Shown here piece by piece: positions 8,839 through 18,193 of a stretch of DNA of 64,000 nt (positions are counted from its first letter, which is position 1; the number at the start of each line of letters is the position of its first letter). Made by a program: the position numbers and the translations under genes. The notes under the pieces were generated by a model that ran no database searches, was not told the origin of the DNA, and worked only from the letters and a program-made list of their open reading frames with translations. The stretch lies in the NCBI RefSeq assembly GCF_014946725.1, contig NZ_JACFXY010000010.1, positions 1 to 64,000 on the forward strand, written 5' to 3'. The stretch comes from Mixta mediterraneensis (lineage in GTDB: Bacteria > Pseudomonadota > Gammaproteobacteria > Enterobacterales > Enterobacteriaceae).

Positions 8839-10527
8839 TTATCCGCGTAGCCACATAAACTGCCAGGCATCCAGCGTTAACGGCTGGGTGCCTTCTATTT
8901 TCTCTCCCGTAATCACGTCCTGTAATGTCCGCGCCTCCGGTAGCTGCGTTTTAACTTGTCGGCCACTCAAATTAAACACGCAGAGTAAACTCTCACCGCT
9001 AGTGGGCGAATGGCGTTTTAGTACGAGCAGCGCATTTTCACAGTCAAATAGCGTCATGGGGTTATCGGGGTGAAAGGCTGACTGTCGTCGGCGTAGCTGG
9101 ATAAGCTGACTGAGCCGGGTATAAATCTGCTGACGTAGCCAGTCGCCGCCCGCCAGAGCGGTTTCAATCTCCTGCAAATCGTATTTCTGACGATTGATGG
9201 CGCGGTTATGACCTGCCGCATGCACACCAGCGTAATCATTACGCGATCCCACAATGCTTTGAATGTAGACAGCCGGCACGCCAGGAAATGCCAGCAATAT
9301 GGCATGAGCAAGCAAAAATCGCTTCAGGCGCGTTGTGTCGTCCTCTTCCTGACGCGTTAACGCGTCGAGATAGGTAACGTTAATTTCGTATGGGCTGGTG
9401 GTGCCGTCAGGATTGTTTTTGTAGGAAACCAATGCGCCTTCTAACGCTAAATCGCGCACCAACGCCACAATCTCGACTTCGGTTAAAATGCCGCGTGCCG
9501 GATTCAGTCCAATGCCATCATGCGAAGCGAGAAAATTGAAAAAGGTCGTGCCGCTGTTACTCAGATCGAGCGAGCTGGCCCACTGGCGCAGCGCGCGTCC
9601 CGAGCCCGAATGAATAGCATGCAGTACCAGCGGTGGCAGCGAAAACTGATACACCATTTGTGCTTCATCATGGCCATTGCCGAGATAGCTGATGTTGTCT
9701 TTATGCGGCACGTTGGTTTCGGTGATGATCACCGTGCCAGGCGCGACCTTATTCGCAATGGCGCGAAATAATTTCACCAGCAGGTGGGTTTTCGCTAAAT
9801 GGATGCAGCGGGTGCCGGGGGTTTTCCACATATAGCCAACCGCATCCAGCCGCACGTAATCCGCTCCGCGCGTCAGATAGTCGAGTAATACATCCACCAT
9901 GCGGATTAAAACGTCGGGGTTAGCGAAGTTGAGATCGATTTGATCGGCGCTAAACGTCGTCCAGATAAAGCGCGTTTCGCCATCTGCCATCTGAAATGGT
10001 GTCAGCAATGGCGAGGTCCGCGGCCGCGTCACCGCGCTGAGATCGGTGGCAGGCGGCATGCTGATAAAGAAATTGTCCCAGCCAGGATCCTGCGCCAGAT
10101 AATGTTTAAACCACGCGCTATGCGCTGACATGTGATTACAGACGAAATCGAACATCAGCCGGGTTTCCTGGTGCAGTGTGGCGACATCGTGCCATTCGCC
10201 GCATAGCGGATTGACCTGGTGATAATCAATCACTGAAAAACCATCGTCAGAAGAGTAAGGAAAAAACGGTAACAGATGTACCAGTGGAAAAGTGGATTGC
10301 CGATGCTGCTGATAGAAGCGTGAGAAGCTGCAAAGCGTGGGTTAATCAGGCTCGCGGAACTGGTCGGCGTAGGTAATGAGGACCACATCCTGTTCATCCC
10401 AGTGCGTTTTGCGCGGCAGTTTCGTCGCATTGCACGCTCTGGCAATATTGGCAAGCAGGCGTTCACGCGCGGCCTGTGGAAAGGTGTCAGCATAAATCTT
10501 ATCGATTAAAGCAGTGATCGTTTCCAT
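8839..10527 (-). pseudogene. GH13 sucrose/glucosylglycerate phosphorylase-like gene with an in-frame stop
   Basis: Read from 10527, one frame gives 61 residues (METITALIDKIYAD...QFREPD), a TAA at 10342-10344, then continues in the same frame through PLVHLLPFFPYSSDDGFS to the end at 8839. Without the stop the protein would be 562 residues, the usual length of GH13 subfamily 18 phosphorylases (YcjM type). Conserved GH13 blocks are present: DFVCNHMS, GADYVRLDAVGYMWK (nucleophile Asp), IITETNVPH (acid/base Glu) and NFLASHDGIGL. These enzymes cleave sucrose or glucosylglycerate with phosphate. A single base change would restore the frame. Re-initiation could still give the 464-residue downstream part, but that lacks the N-terminal barrel strand. 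Confidence 0.85.
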
Positions 10528-10811
10528 CGTGAATTGGGTGCCACAGCAGGTGTTGTTTTTATGACAGGCGTTTTTTTAGCGTAGTGTGCCGGTGGGGATT
10601 TTCAAATAATTATCCCCCGCCAGGCAGGGGATAAACGGTTCAAAGCGATAAACTATCGCAAGCTACTGGCAGACATCACGCGCAGAGAACACGAGCAGCG
10701 AGGTAAAGCGTCTCGTGTGGTGGGCGGCGCAGGACAGGCTGCCAGCAATGACATTGGTGTCCTGTCGTCTGCCCGGCGCTACCGCAATTGGCGTGTGGTC
10801 TCCAGTTTTAC
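10528..10811. other. Intergenic between GH13 gene and tex
   Basis: No gene recognised in these 284 bases. The gap separates two genes on the - strand, so it should hold the tex 3' end signals and the GH13 promoter. In E. coli the feo iron-transport genes sit near tex; none is visible here. Confidence 0.4.
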
Positions 10812-13136
10812 TTAGCGCTTCTTACCAAACGCGGCCGCCAGCGCATCGCCCATCGCGCTATTACCCGCCGTCTGGCTGACAGGACGCGGTCGCCCTTTAT
10901 TCGCCGCTGGCCGCGCATTTTCACGTGGCGCGCTGCGATTGCTGCGGGCACTGCTTTCGCCTGGCTGTTCGTCCAGCCGCAGCGTTAACGCAATGCGTTT
11001 ACGCTGTAGGTCGACTTCCATCACCTTCACTTTGACAATATCGCCAGCTTTAACCACTTTGTGGGGATCGTCCACGAACTTGTCCGAAAGTGAAGAGATA
11101 TGGACTAATCCGTCCTGATGAACACCAATATCCACAAACGCACCAAAATTGGTAACGTTGGTTACCGCCCCTTCCAGCACCATGCCGGGCGTTAAATCAT
11201 TCAGTGTTTCCACGCCTTCAGCAAACTGTGCCGTTTTAAATTCCGGGCGTGGATCGCGACCCGGTTTTTCCAGTTCTTTCAGGATGTCAGTCACGGTTGG
11301 CAGGCCGAAACGCTCATCGGTAAAATCCCTGGCGCTCAGACCACGCAAGCCAGACGGATTGCCCATCAAATCATTCAGCGCCTGCTCGGTTGCCGCCAGA
11401 ATACGTTCCACCACCGGATAGGCCTCCGGGTGAACGGTTGAAGCATCAAGCGGGTTATCGCCGTGGTTAATACGTAGAAAACCTGCGCATTGCTCAAAGG
11501 CTTTAGGGCCAAGACGGCTAACTTTCAATAACTGCTGACGATTCTGGAAACGGCCATTCTCATCGCGCCAGTTAACGATATTTTGGGCCATCATCCGCGT
11601 TAAACCCGCAACGCGCGTAAGCAGCGGCACCGAAGCAGTATTCAGATCAACACCAACGGCGTTCACGCAGTCTTCCACTACCGCATCCAGCTTCTTCGCC
11701 AGCTGGCTTTGACTGACGTCGTGTTGGTACTGGCCCACACCAATCGATTTTGGATCGATCTTCACCAGCTCTGCCAGCGGGTCCTGCAAACGGCGGGCGA
11801 TAGAAACGGCACCGCGGATGGAAACGTCCAGATCAGGAAACTCCAGCGCGGCCAGTTCTGACGCGGAATACACCGATGCCCCCGCTTCGCTGACAATGAC
11901 TTTCTGCGCGGTAACCTGCGGATACTGTTTCTGCACTTCAAGGAAGAAGCGCTCAGTCTCACGCGAAGCGGTGCCGTTACCAATGGCGACCAGTTCAACC
12001 TGATGCTTGCTACACAACGTCGCGACGAGGGCCGCAGCTTTCGCGGCCTGGCCGGTGTGGGGATAAATGGTATCGGTGGCGACCAGCTTGCCGGTGGCAT
12101 CGACGACTGCGACCTTCACGCCGGTGCGCAGACCGGGGTCGAGCCCCATCGTCGAACGCATCCCCGCCGGTGCCGCCATCAGCAGATCGTGCAGGTTACG
12201 GGCGAACACGTTGATGGCTTCATCTTCAGCGCGTTCGCGTACTGTGCCCATCAGCTCTGTTTCCAGATGCAGCATTACTTTGATGCGCCACGTCCAGCTC
12301 ACTACCGCTTTACGCCAGCTGTCTGCCGGGGCGTTATTCAGTTGAAGGTTTAAGTGCCCGGCAATCAACGTTTCGCCGTGGCTTTCACGCGGCGCTTCGT
12401 CAAATTGCGGATCGGCATCCAGCGACAGCTGCAATATGCCTTCGTTTCGCCCGCGCAACATGGCCAGGGCGCGGTGTGACGGCACGCTGTTTAGCGCTTC
12501 ATGATGATCGAAATAGTCGCGGAATTTTGCGCCGGCTTCTTCTTTTCCTTCCACCACCTTTGATACCAGATGGGCGTTTTTCCACAGGTAATCGCGCACT
12601 TTCGCCAACAGCGTGGCGTCTTCAGCAAAGCGTTCCATCAGAATATAGCGGGCGCCATCCAGTGCAGCACGGACATCCGCGACGCCTTTATCCAGCGCGA
12701 CATAGCCTGCCGCTAACTGCTCAGGATGCTGCGAAGGATCTTGCCACAAGGTCTCTGCCAGCGGCTCCAGACCGGCTTCAATCGCGATCTGTCCACGTGT
12801 GCGGCGTCTGGGTTTATACGGTAGGTAAAGGTCTTCGAGTTCGGTCTTACTGAGAGTGGTACGGATGGCTCTGGCGAGGTCGTCGGTGAGTTTGCCTTGT
12901 TCATCAATGGATTTCAGAATCGACTGGCGGCGTTCTTCCAGTTCACGCAGATAGCTCAGGCGGGTTTCCAGCTGGCGTAGTTGGGTATCGTCCAGTCCGC
13001 CGGTCACCTCTTTACGATAGCGTGCAATAAACGGCACGGTATTCCCTTCGTCCAGCAGGCGAACGGCGGCATCAACTTGCTCTGCCCGCGCCTGCAGCTC
13101 ACTCGCAATTATGTGGCTCAGCGTATCTTTCATCAT
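10812..13136 (-). CDS. tex: Tex-family transcription accessory / RNA-binding protein (YhgF)
   Basis: 774-residue nucleic-acid-binding protein linked to transcription and stress tolerance. Domains in order: Tex N-terminal helical region with the [10 protein letters not shown] block (about 35-45); YqgF/RuvX-like nuclease fold ([16 protein letters not shown], about 330); two helix-hairpin-helix motifs ([18 protein letters not shown], about 500); and a C-terminal S1 RNA-binding domain ([24 protein letters not shown], about 660-690). A basic, low-complexity tail follows. Almost collinear with E. coli YhgF. It is followed on the same side by greB upstream, as in E. coli (tex-greB). Confidence 0.96.
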   Translation of the reverse strand: MMKDTLSHIIASELQARAEQVDAAVRLLDEGNTVPFIARYRKEVTGGLDDTQLRQLETRLSYLRELEERRQSILKSIDEQGKLTDDLARAIRTTLSKTELEDLYLPYKPRRRTRGQIAIEAGLEPLAETLWQDPSQHPEQLAAGYVALDKGVADVRAALDGARYILMERFAEDATLLAKVRDYLWKNAHLVSKVVEGKEEAGAKFRDYFDHHEALNSVPSHRALAMLRGRNEGILQLSLDADPQFDEAPRESHGETLIAGHLNLQLNNAPADSWRKAVVSWTWRIKVMLHLETELMGTVRERAEDEAINVFARNLHDLLMAAPAGMRSTMGLDPGLRTGVKVAVVDATGKLVATDTIYPHTGQAAKAAALVATLCSKHQVELVAIGNGTASRETERFFLEVQKQYPQVTAQKVIVSEAGASVYSASELAALEFPDLDVSIRGAVSIARRLQDPLAELVKIDPKSIGVGQYQHDVSQSQLAKKLDAVVEDCVNAVGVDLNTASVPLLTRVAGLTRMMAQNIVNWRDENGRFQNRQQLLKVSRLGPKAFEQCAGFLRINHGDNPLDASTVHPEAYPVVERILAATEQALNDLMGNPSGLRGLSARDFTDERFGLPTVTDILKELEKPGRDPRPEFKTAQFAEGVETLNDLTPGMVLEGAVTNVTNFGAFVDIGVHQDGLVHISSLSDKFVDDPHKVVKAGDIVKVKVMEVDLQRKRIALTLRLDEQPGESSARSNRSAPRENARPAANKGRPRPVSQTAGNSAMGDALAAAFGKKR

Positions 13137-13240
13137 CAGTAACTGTCTTGCTTACAGGGTTAAGAAATAGCGAACAGTTATACGGATTGACGGCTGAGAT
13201 TGCCAGCGGCGCAGGCGGATTTAGGCGATATTCTGAGTCG

Positions 13241-13714
13241 CTATTCCTGATAAGTAATCGCGTTGACATACCACAATGCGGGACCGGCTGGTGTCTCTAC
13301 CGTCGCGACATCGCCAGCCTCTTTTTTTAGCAGCGCCCGAGCCATGGGGGAATCAATCGAGATGTAATCTTTACGGCCAAAAATTTCGTCGTAACCAACG
13401 ATGCGAAAGCGTTTAATAATCCCGTCATTGTTCTCGACTTCGACCCACGCACCAAAGAAAACCTTGCCATCCTGCTGCGGGGAATAATCAACAATGCGAA
13501 GTTGTTCAAGGCTTTTGGTCAGATAACGTACCCGACGATCAATTTCGCGCAGACGCTTTTTGTTGTATTGATAATCTGCATTTTCGCTGCGATCGCCGAG
13601 GCTGGCAGCCCAGGTGACTTTTTTGGTCACTTCAGGTCGCTCTTCGCGCCACAGATAATCAAGCTCGGCCTTTAACTGATTAAAGCCTTCGCGGGTAATG
13701 AGTCGGGTTTTCAT
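13241..13714 (-). CDS. greB: Transcription elongation factor GreB
   Basis: Secondary-channel factor that makes RNA polymerase cleave backtracked transcripts. 157 residues: N-terminal coiled coil (about 1-75, LITREGFNQLKAELDYLWREE...) carrying the acidic tip (SLGDRSENADYQ), then the FKBP-like C-terminal domain (RIVGYDEI, ISIDSPMARALL). In E. coli greB is divergent from ompR; here the upstream side leads into an IS and a truncated rnz instead, so its upstream context is rearranged. Confidence 0.95.
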   Translation of the reverse strand: MKTRLITREGFNQLKAELDYLWREERPEVTKKVTWAASLGDRSENADYQYNKKRLREIDRRVRYLTKSLEQLRIVDYSPQQDGKVFFGAWVEVENNDGIIKRFRIVGYDEIFGRKDYISIDSPMARALLKKEAGDVATVETPAGPALWYVNAITYQE

Positions 13715-13788
13715 GCAACAGCAGCCAGAAATGTGAAAAGAGGTTCAGTGTAAAGCAAATGCGGCGCGGCAAAAAAGAGTCGGGGAAA

Positions 13789-13811
13789 GGGTTTTTAAAC
13801 GCTAAAAACCC
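13789..13811. repeat. Nine-base inverted repeat upstream of greB
   Basis: GGGTTTTTA - AACGC - TAAAAACCC is a perfect stem-loop 75-97 bp upstream of greB. There is no following T-tract on either strand. It may be left from the terminator of a gene once located here, or an operator. Confidence 0.5.
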
Positions 13812-13866
13812 ACGTTGACTTCCCCGGTGGCGAAACAGGCTGACACAGAAGGGGTATTCTAAGAAC

Positions 13867-14672
13867 CTATCCCAAAAGGATTTTATTCCAGACAATGATG
13901 CTGCAAGCAAAATGCAGCATCGCCTCGTAGTTTTCGACTTTCTTCTCCCATCGCGTCAGTATGCGGCGAAAGCGATTCATCCAGCTATGCGTTCTTTCCA
14001 CAACCCAACGATGAGCCCTGAACTCGCTGTTTTTAATTGCCTCAGACTCCTCTTTCCCCGACTGGATATGAGGTTCATAACGACGAGCTTTCAAACAAAT
14101 TTCCACCCATTCAGCCTCATAGCCTTTGTCCATACACAGATGCAGCCTGCGACCCGGCCTGCCGGTCTGTAGCGCGTCCAGCGTATCTTCAACCAGTTTT
14201 ATGTCGTGGGTATTTGCCCCTGCGACAGCCAGCGAGAGCGGAAGCCCGTTCCCGTCGGTCATCAGGCTCCGCTTTACTCCCTGCTTCCCCCTGTCAGTCG
14301 GGTTGCGACCTGTTTTTTTGAGCCTGCAAGGGGCGATTTTGTCATGCAGCCATCCATCGACAACCATGACCAGTCAATGGCATCCCGCTTCTCGCAGGCA
14401 AGCAGCCCGTTTTGCCAGAAGCGTTCAAATACTCCAGCATCCCGCCATTCCTGAAAGCGGCGGTGGGCTGAGCTGGATGAGCAAATATCCGTGGCATTCA
14501 GGGCATTCCATTGGCAACCGGTTCTGAGCACAAAGAAAATGGCGTTCATTGCGGCACGATTATCAACACGTCTACGATGCGTGCCCAGCGGATGGTGGGT
14601 TTTATGTTCCGGGAGAAGTGGAGCCATTTTCTCCCAGAGTTCATCGCTGATCTGCCACTTGTTGCCCGCCAT
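13867..14672 (-). CDS. IS5-family DDE transposase made by -1 programmed frameshift (orfA/orfB)
   Basis: OrfA (14672 down to 14274, 132 residues, starts MAGNKWQISDELW) carries the N-terminal helix-turn-helix domain and the first catalytic Asp (LSMDGCM). OrfB (to 13867) carries the second Asp (HLCMDKGYE) and Glu in the VVERTHSWMNRFRR block. OrfB lies in the -1 frame. The overlap contains seven A on the coding strand (14313-14319 as T on +), a classic slippery site; slipping there joins ...SPLAGSK to KTGRNPTDRGKQG and gives about 268 residues. All three catalytic residues are intact, so the element may be active. Confidence 0.9.
14313..14319 (-). other. A7 slippery site for -1 ribosomal frameshifting
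   Basis: Seven consecutive A on the coding strand in the orfA/orfB overlap of the IS5-family transposase. A -1 slip here joins the two conserved halves exactly where related single-frame transposases are continuous. Confidence 0.75.
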
Positions 14673-14734
14673 ACTTCGCCCTCAAAAATTGCCATTATTT
14701 ACGATCTGACAATTCCTTTTGGGATAGGTTCTAA

Positions 14735-15143
14735 GCGGCCAGGCAGTGACGCGAAACTCGCCGTTATCCAGCACCGTTCCCGCCTCGATCTCTATAATTT
14801 CCAACGGATAGCTGGTATAGGAACCACTGAGCGACAGCGCGGTTTCGATAAAGGCTTTAATGCCTTTCGGTCCGTACACGGTGAACGGCTCCGTCAGCCC
14901 GGCCATAGAACGGCTGGTGAGTAAGCCGGGCAGACCAAAAATATGATCGCCATGCAAATGAGTGATAAAAATCTTATCTAGCCGCCCCGGTTTCAGTGCG
15001 CTGCGCATGAACTGATGCTGCGTGCCTTCGCCGCAATCAAACAGCCAGGTTTCCCCGCGGATAGAGTGCGTAAAAGCGATGGCAGACACATTGCGTTGCA
15101 GGCTGGGCGCACCGCCGCCAGTGCCAAGAAAAGTGAGACGCAT
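14735..15143 (-). pseudogene. rnz: Truncated ribonuclease Z (5' part only)
   Basis: The first ~136 codons encode the N-terminal part of RNase Z, the tRNA 3'-processing metallo-beta-lactamase-fold nuclease. Conserved [20 protein letters not shown] and the metal motif THLHGDH are present. After ...EFRVTAWPL the IS5-family element begins. The other side of the IS does not continue the protein: joining the flanks gives about 20 unrelated residues and a stop before greB. The usual ~305-residue enzyme therefore lacks its C-terminal half with the remaining metal ligands and should be inactive. The start at 15143 matches the family N-terminus. Confidence 0.9.
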
Positions 15144-15270
15144 GCTATGCTTCCCTGTAAATGATGGAAAAATTTAACCCTATTACAATCATAGGTGCAA
15201 ACTTTGCGTCAATTCGACCCGCAGCGTTACACTCTATGCCAATTTTTCTTGCAACCGAATGGATATAGCA

Positions 15271-16623
15271 ATGACCCGACATTTTGACTATCTCGCCATT
15301 GGCGGCGGCAGCGGCGGCATCGCGTCAATTAACCGTGCGGCAATGCATGGACAGAAATGTGCTCTGATTGAAGCTAAAGAGTTGGGCGGCACCTGCGTCA
15401 ACGTGGGTTGCGTGCCAAAGAAGGTAATGTGGCATGCTGCGCAGATTGCCGAAGCTATTCATCTTTATGGACCCGATTACGGTTTTGATACTACGGTCAA
15501 TCGCTTCGACTGGGCAACCCTGGTGAAAAACCGCAGCGCCTATATCGACCGTATCCATACCTCGTATGACAACGTGCTAGGCAAGAATAATGTCGAGGTG
15601 ATTAAAGGCTTTGCCCGTTTTGTTGATGCGCACACGGTGGAAGTAAACGGCGAAACCATTACCGCCGATCATATCCTGATTGCCACCGGTGGACGTCCGA
15701 GCCATCCGGGCATTCCAGGAGCCGAATATGGCATTGATTCTGCCGGTTTTTTTGAACTCGATGCGCTGCCAAAGCGTACCGCCGTGGGCGGTGCAGGCTA
15801 TATCGCGGTTGAACTGGCAGGCGTGGTGAATGCGTTAGGCTCAGAAACGCATCTGTTTGTGCGTAAACATGCACCGCTGCGAACCTTTGATCCGTTGATC
15901 ACCGAAACCCTGGTTGAAGTGATGAACGCTGAAGGCCCCAGACTGCATACGCATGCGGTTCCAAAAGCCGTAATCAAAAACGCGGATGGCAGCCTGACGC
16001 TGCAGCTAGAGGGGGGTAGCGAGCAAACCGTTGATTGTCTGGTGTGGGCGATTGGTCGCGAACCCGCTAACGACACGCTGAATATTGATGTGGCGGGCGT
16101 GGAGCTGGACGAAAAAGGCTATATCAAGGTCGATAAATTCCAGAACACCAACGTGTCAGGTATTTACGCCGTGGGCGATAATACGGGTGCGGTTGAGTTG
16201 ACGCCAGTTGCCGTCGCGGCGGGTCGTCGCCTTTCTGAGCGCTTGTTTAACAACAAGCCGGATGAACATCTGGATTACAACAATATCCCAACCGTTGTAT
16301 TCAGCCATCCGCCAATTGGTACTGTGGGGTTAACTGAACCACAGGCACGTGAGCAGTACGGCGATGACCAGGTGAAAGTGTACAAATCCTCCTTCACTGC
16401 TATGTACACCGCAGTCACACAACATCGTCAGCCGTGCCGGATGAAGCTGGTTTGTGTGGGTAAAGAAGAGAAGATTGTTGGCATTCACGGCATTGGTTTC
16501 GGTATGGATGAAATGCTACAGGGCTTCGCGGTGGCGTTAAAAATGGGCGCGACTAAGCAAGATTTCGATAATACTGTGGCGATTCACCCGACAGCATCGG
16601 AAGAGTTTGTGACGATGCGCTAA
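15271..16623 (+). CDS. gor: Glutathione reductase (NADPH)
   Basis: Cytoplasmic FAD disulfide oxidoreductase that reduces glutathione disulfide with NADPH. 450 residues from the ATG at 15271; an in-frame ATG four codons earlier exists, but the E. coli protein begins at the later one. FAD motif [11 protein letters not shown] (9-19), redox pair GTCVNVGC (Cys42/Cys47), NADPH-binding GAGYIAVE (about 175) with the downstream RKHAPLR typical of NADP use, and the C-terminal catalytic AIHPTASEE (His near 439) are all present. The upstream neighbour is the truncated rnz, transcribed the other way. Confidence 0.96.
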   Translation: MTRHFDYLAIGGGSGGIASINRAAMHGQKCALIEAKELGGTCVNVGCVPKKVMWHAAQIAEAIHLYGPDYGFDTTVNRFDWATLVKNRSAYIDRIHTSYDNVLGKNNVEVIKGFARFVDAHTVEVNGETITADHILIATGGRPSHPGIPGAEYGIDSAGFFELDALPKRTAVGGAGYIAVELAGVVNALGSETHLFVRKHAPLRTFDPLITETLVEVMNAEGPRLHTHAVPKAVIKNADGSLTLQLEGGSEQTVDCLVWAIGREPANDTLNIDVAGVELDEKGYIKVDKFQNTNVSGIYAVGDNTGAVELTPVAVAAGRRLSERLFNNKPDEHLDYNNIPTVVFSHPPIGTVGLTEPQAREQYGDDQVKVYKSSFTAMYTAVTQHRQPCRMKLVCVGKEEKIVGIHGIGFGMDEMLQGFAVALKMGATKQDFDNTVAIHPTASEEFVTMR

Positions 16624-16653
16624 ACCGCTCAGGCAAAAACGCTGATCGCCTTT

Positions 16654-16689
16654 AAATTACCCTGTTTTCCAGCACAGGGTAATTTTTTT
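16654..16689 (+). terminator. Rho-independent terminator after gor
   Basis: Perfect 12-base stem AAATTACCCTGT / ACAGGGTAATTT with 8-base loop and a seven-T tail, 30 bases after the gor stop. Confidence 0.88.
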
Positions 16690-16755
16690 CCTGCCGCCCG
16701 GACCAACGTAGCCTTTTTACTTCTTTGACGATGCGGCCATATATGCCAACGCCGG

Positions 16756-17652
16756 TTAATTAAACCGCTCCAGCCAGCGCACATAGGCTTGATCCCACAA
16801 CGCAGCAGGCGTGCCTGCTTTCCCCAAACCAAAGCCGTGACCGCCTTCGCTAATCTGAATCAGCTCAACCGGCACATGATTGCGGCGACAGGTGTTGCGC
16901 ATTAACTCGGTGTTGAAAGGACTGGACGTGCGATCGTCTTCAGCCTGCGCTAAAAACGTCGGCGGATAGTTACGCGTGACATAGTTTTGCACCGACCAGC
17001 TGGCCTCATCCTGTGGTGTGGCATTTTTTCCCACCATCATCAAATGCGTCGTGGTGTGCTGATAGGGCATTTCGAGCGTAATGACCGGATAAATCATGCC
17101 AACGCTGTCAACGTTTGGCACCATCTCATCCAGTGGATCCTGGGGGGCGTAAGACGCAAAATCGGGTCGGGCTGCTGCCATCCCCAGCAGATGCCCACCG
17201 GCTGAGAAGCCCAGCACATGCACCTTGCGCTCAAACGAGCGCACCAGGCGAATAGCGCGCTGCGCATCCTGTAGCGGTGCCAGGTGCCCAGCTTGCCACT
17301 TCTCATGGGGCAGACGATAGCTCAATACATAGGCGGTATAGCCATTTGTATTAAGCCAGCGTGCGACTGGCCAGGCTTCGCGCCCCATGCCAATCCAGCG
17401 ATAGCCCCCACCCGCCGCGATTAATACGGCCTCACCGTTAGGATTTTCCGGATTAAAACGCTGAATTGCCGGACTCACGATATTCGACCAGGAGCCATTT
17501 TTGCTGACATGTAGCTCACCGGACGGGCCGCCGCCGCCGGGAGGTTCATCCGGCCAGAGAGGAACGATGTCATTACGGGCAAACAATTTGCCGGTCGTCA
17601 TCGAAAGCGCGAGCGCTCCCGAGCCGAGAATAAAGTGTCGACGCGTAATCAT
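16756..17652 (-). CDS. Tat-exported alpha/beta hydrolase (BD-FAE/esterase-lipase type)
   Basis: 298 residues. The N-terminus MITRRHFILGSGALAL has a twin-arginine export signal, so the enzyme is probably folded before export to the periplasm. The nucleophile elbow GFSAGG (about residue 145), Asp in QAEDDRTS and His in SEGGHGFGL complete a likely Ser-Asp-His triad. The family includes acetyl-xylan and feruloyl esterases and acyl-peptidase-like hydrolases acting on plant polymers; the substrate is unknown. Monocistronic by position, with its stop near the gor terminator. Confidence 0.82.
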   Translation of the reverse strand: MITRRHFILGSGALALSMTTGKLFARNDIVPLWPDEPPGGGGPSGELHVSKNGSWSNIVSPAIQRFNPENPNGEAVLIAAGGGYRWIGMGREAWPVARWLNTNGYTAYVLSYRLPHEKWQAGHLAPLQDAQRAIRLVRSFERKVHVLGFSAGGHLLGMAAARPDFASYAPQDPLDEMVPNVDSVGMIYPVITLEMPYQHTTTHLMMVGKNATPQDEASWSVQNYVTRNYPPTFLAQAEDDRTSSPFNTELMRNTCRRNHVPVELIQISEGGHGFGLGKAGTPAALWDQAYVRWLERFN

Positions 17653-17772
17653 AATGCCTGTTATTTAATGCCAAACGAATCAGCCAACCATTGCGGCTCG
17701 CTGCGGTAATAGTAGAGACGAATCCAGTGCCAGATACTGGCGATTATGTCCGCAACTTTACCTTAAAATCCA

Positions 17773-17800
17773 TAAAAAAACGCGTCGAAAAGACGCGTTT
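17773..17800 (-). terminator. Rho-independent terminator of the 112-residue secreted protein gene
   Basis: On the - strand AAACGCGTC - TTTTC - GACGCGTTT is followed by a run of T (the A-run at 17774-17780 on +). It lies 24 bases beyond the stop of the gene at 17824-18162. Confidence 0.85.
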
Positions 17801-17823
17801 GTATGTGAGTGAAGCGGGCGGTA

Positions 17824-18162
17824 TTAATCTTCTTGCTGAAACTGGGCCATGACGGCTTGTTCACACTGCTGCTCATCCGAACGCAATTTGGCGCGCTCGT
17901 CATCCCCTAATTGCAGCCATGCGCTGACGACATCATGCGCGGTATCCTCATCAAATTCCGGCTTTTTCATTGCAGATGACGACTGGCTTTGCGCCACATT
18001 TGATTTCATTTTCTCAACGTACTGGTCAGCATTAGAGGTCGAATGTTCGCTGCTGACAATGTGACACAACTGGCTGGCATAGACATTTTGTTCATTATCA
18101 TCAGCAGCCAGTGCGCTGCCGGAAACCAGCATGCCCAGCAGCAGTATTTGCGTCGTTTTCAT
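17824..18162 (-). CDS. Small secreted protein of unknown function
   Basis: 112 residues with a clear signal peptide (MKTTQILLLGMLVSGSALA, cleavage before ADDNEQ). The mature part is acidic and Gln/Ser-rich and contains two cysteines (CHIVSS and EQQCEQAV) that could form one disulfide in the periplasm. I do not recognise the family. It is preceded by the antiporter gene (32 bp upstream, same strand) and has its own terminator, so the two may form a small operon. Confidence 0.75.
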   Translation of the reverse strand: MKTTQILLLGMLVSGSALAADDNEQNVYASQLCHIVSSEHSTSNADQYVEKMKSNVAQSQSSSAMKKPEFDEDTAHDVVSAWLQLGDDERAKLRSDEQQCEQAVMAQFQQED

Positions 18163-18193
18163 TTAATACTCCTGTTTTATCGGGTTAAGAAAA

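Larger units (their letters stand above)
13863..14731 (-). mobile_element. IS5-family insertion sequence (IS427-like group), 869 bp
   Basis: Terminal inverted repeats GAACCTATCCCAAAAGGA (left) and its complement (right, 14714-14731) bound the element. Both flanks carry TAA (13860-13862 and 14732-14734), fitting the 3-bp TNA duplication of this group. Size and two overlapping transposase frames are typical. The left flank is the greB upstream region; the right flank is codon ~136 of rnz. Because the target preference is TNA, identical flanking TAA could also arise by chance after recombination between two IS copies. The transposase is described separately. Confidence 0.92.

Noticed and set aside
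13789..13811. Hairpin upstream of greB as a rho-independent terminator
   Set aside because: Stem is perfect but AT-rich and lacks a following T-tract on both strands; listed as a repeat only.
13863..14734. Simple IS insertion into an otherwise intact rnz
   Set aside because: Joining the flanks does not restore RNase Z; the left flank is greB upstream DNA, so the 3' half of rnz is absent here.
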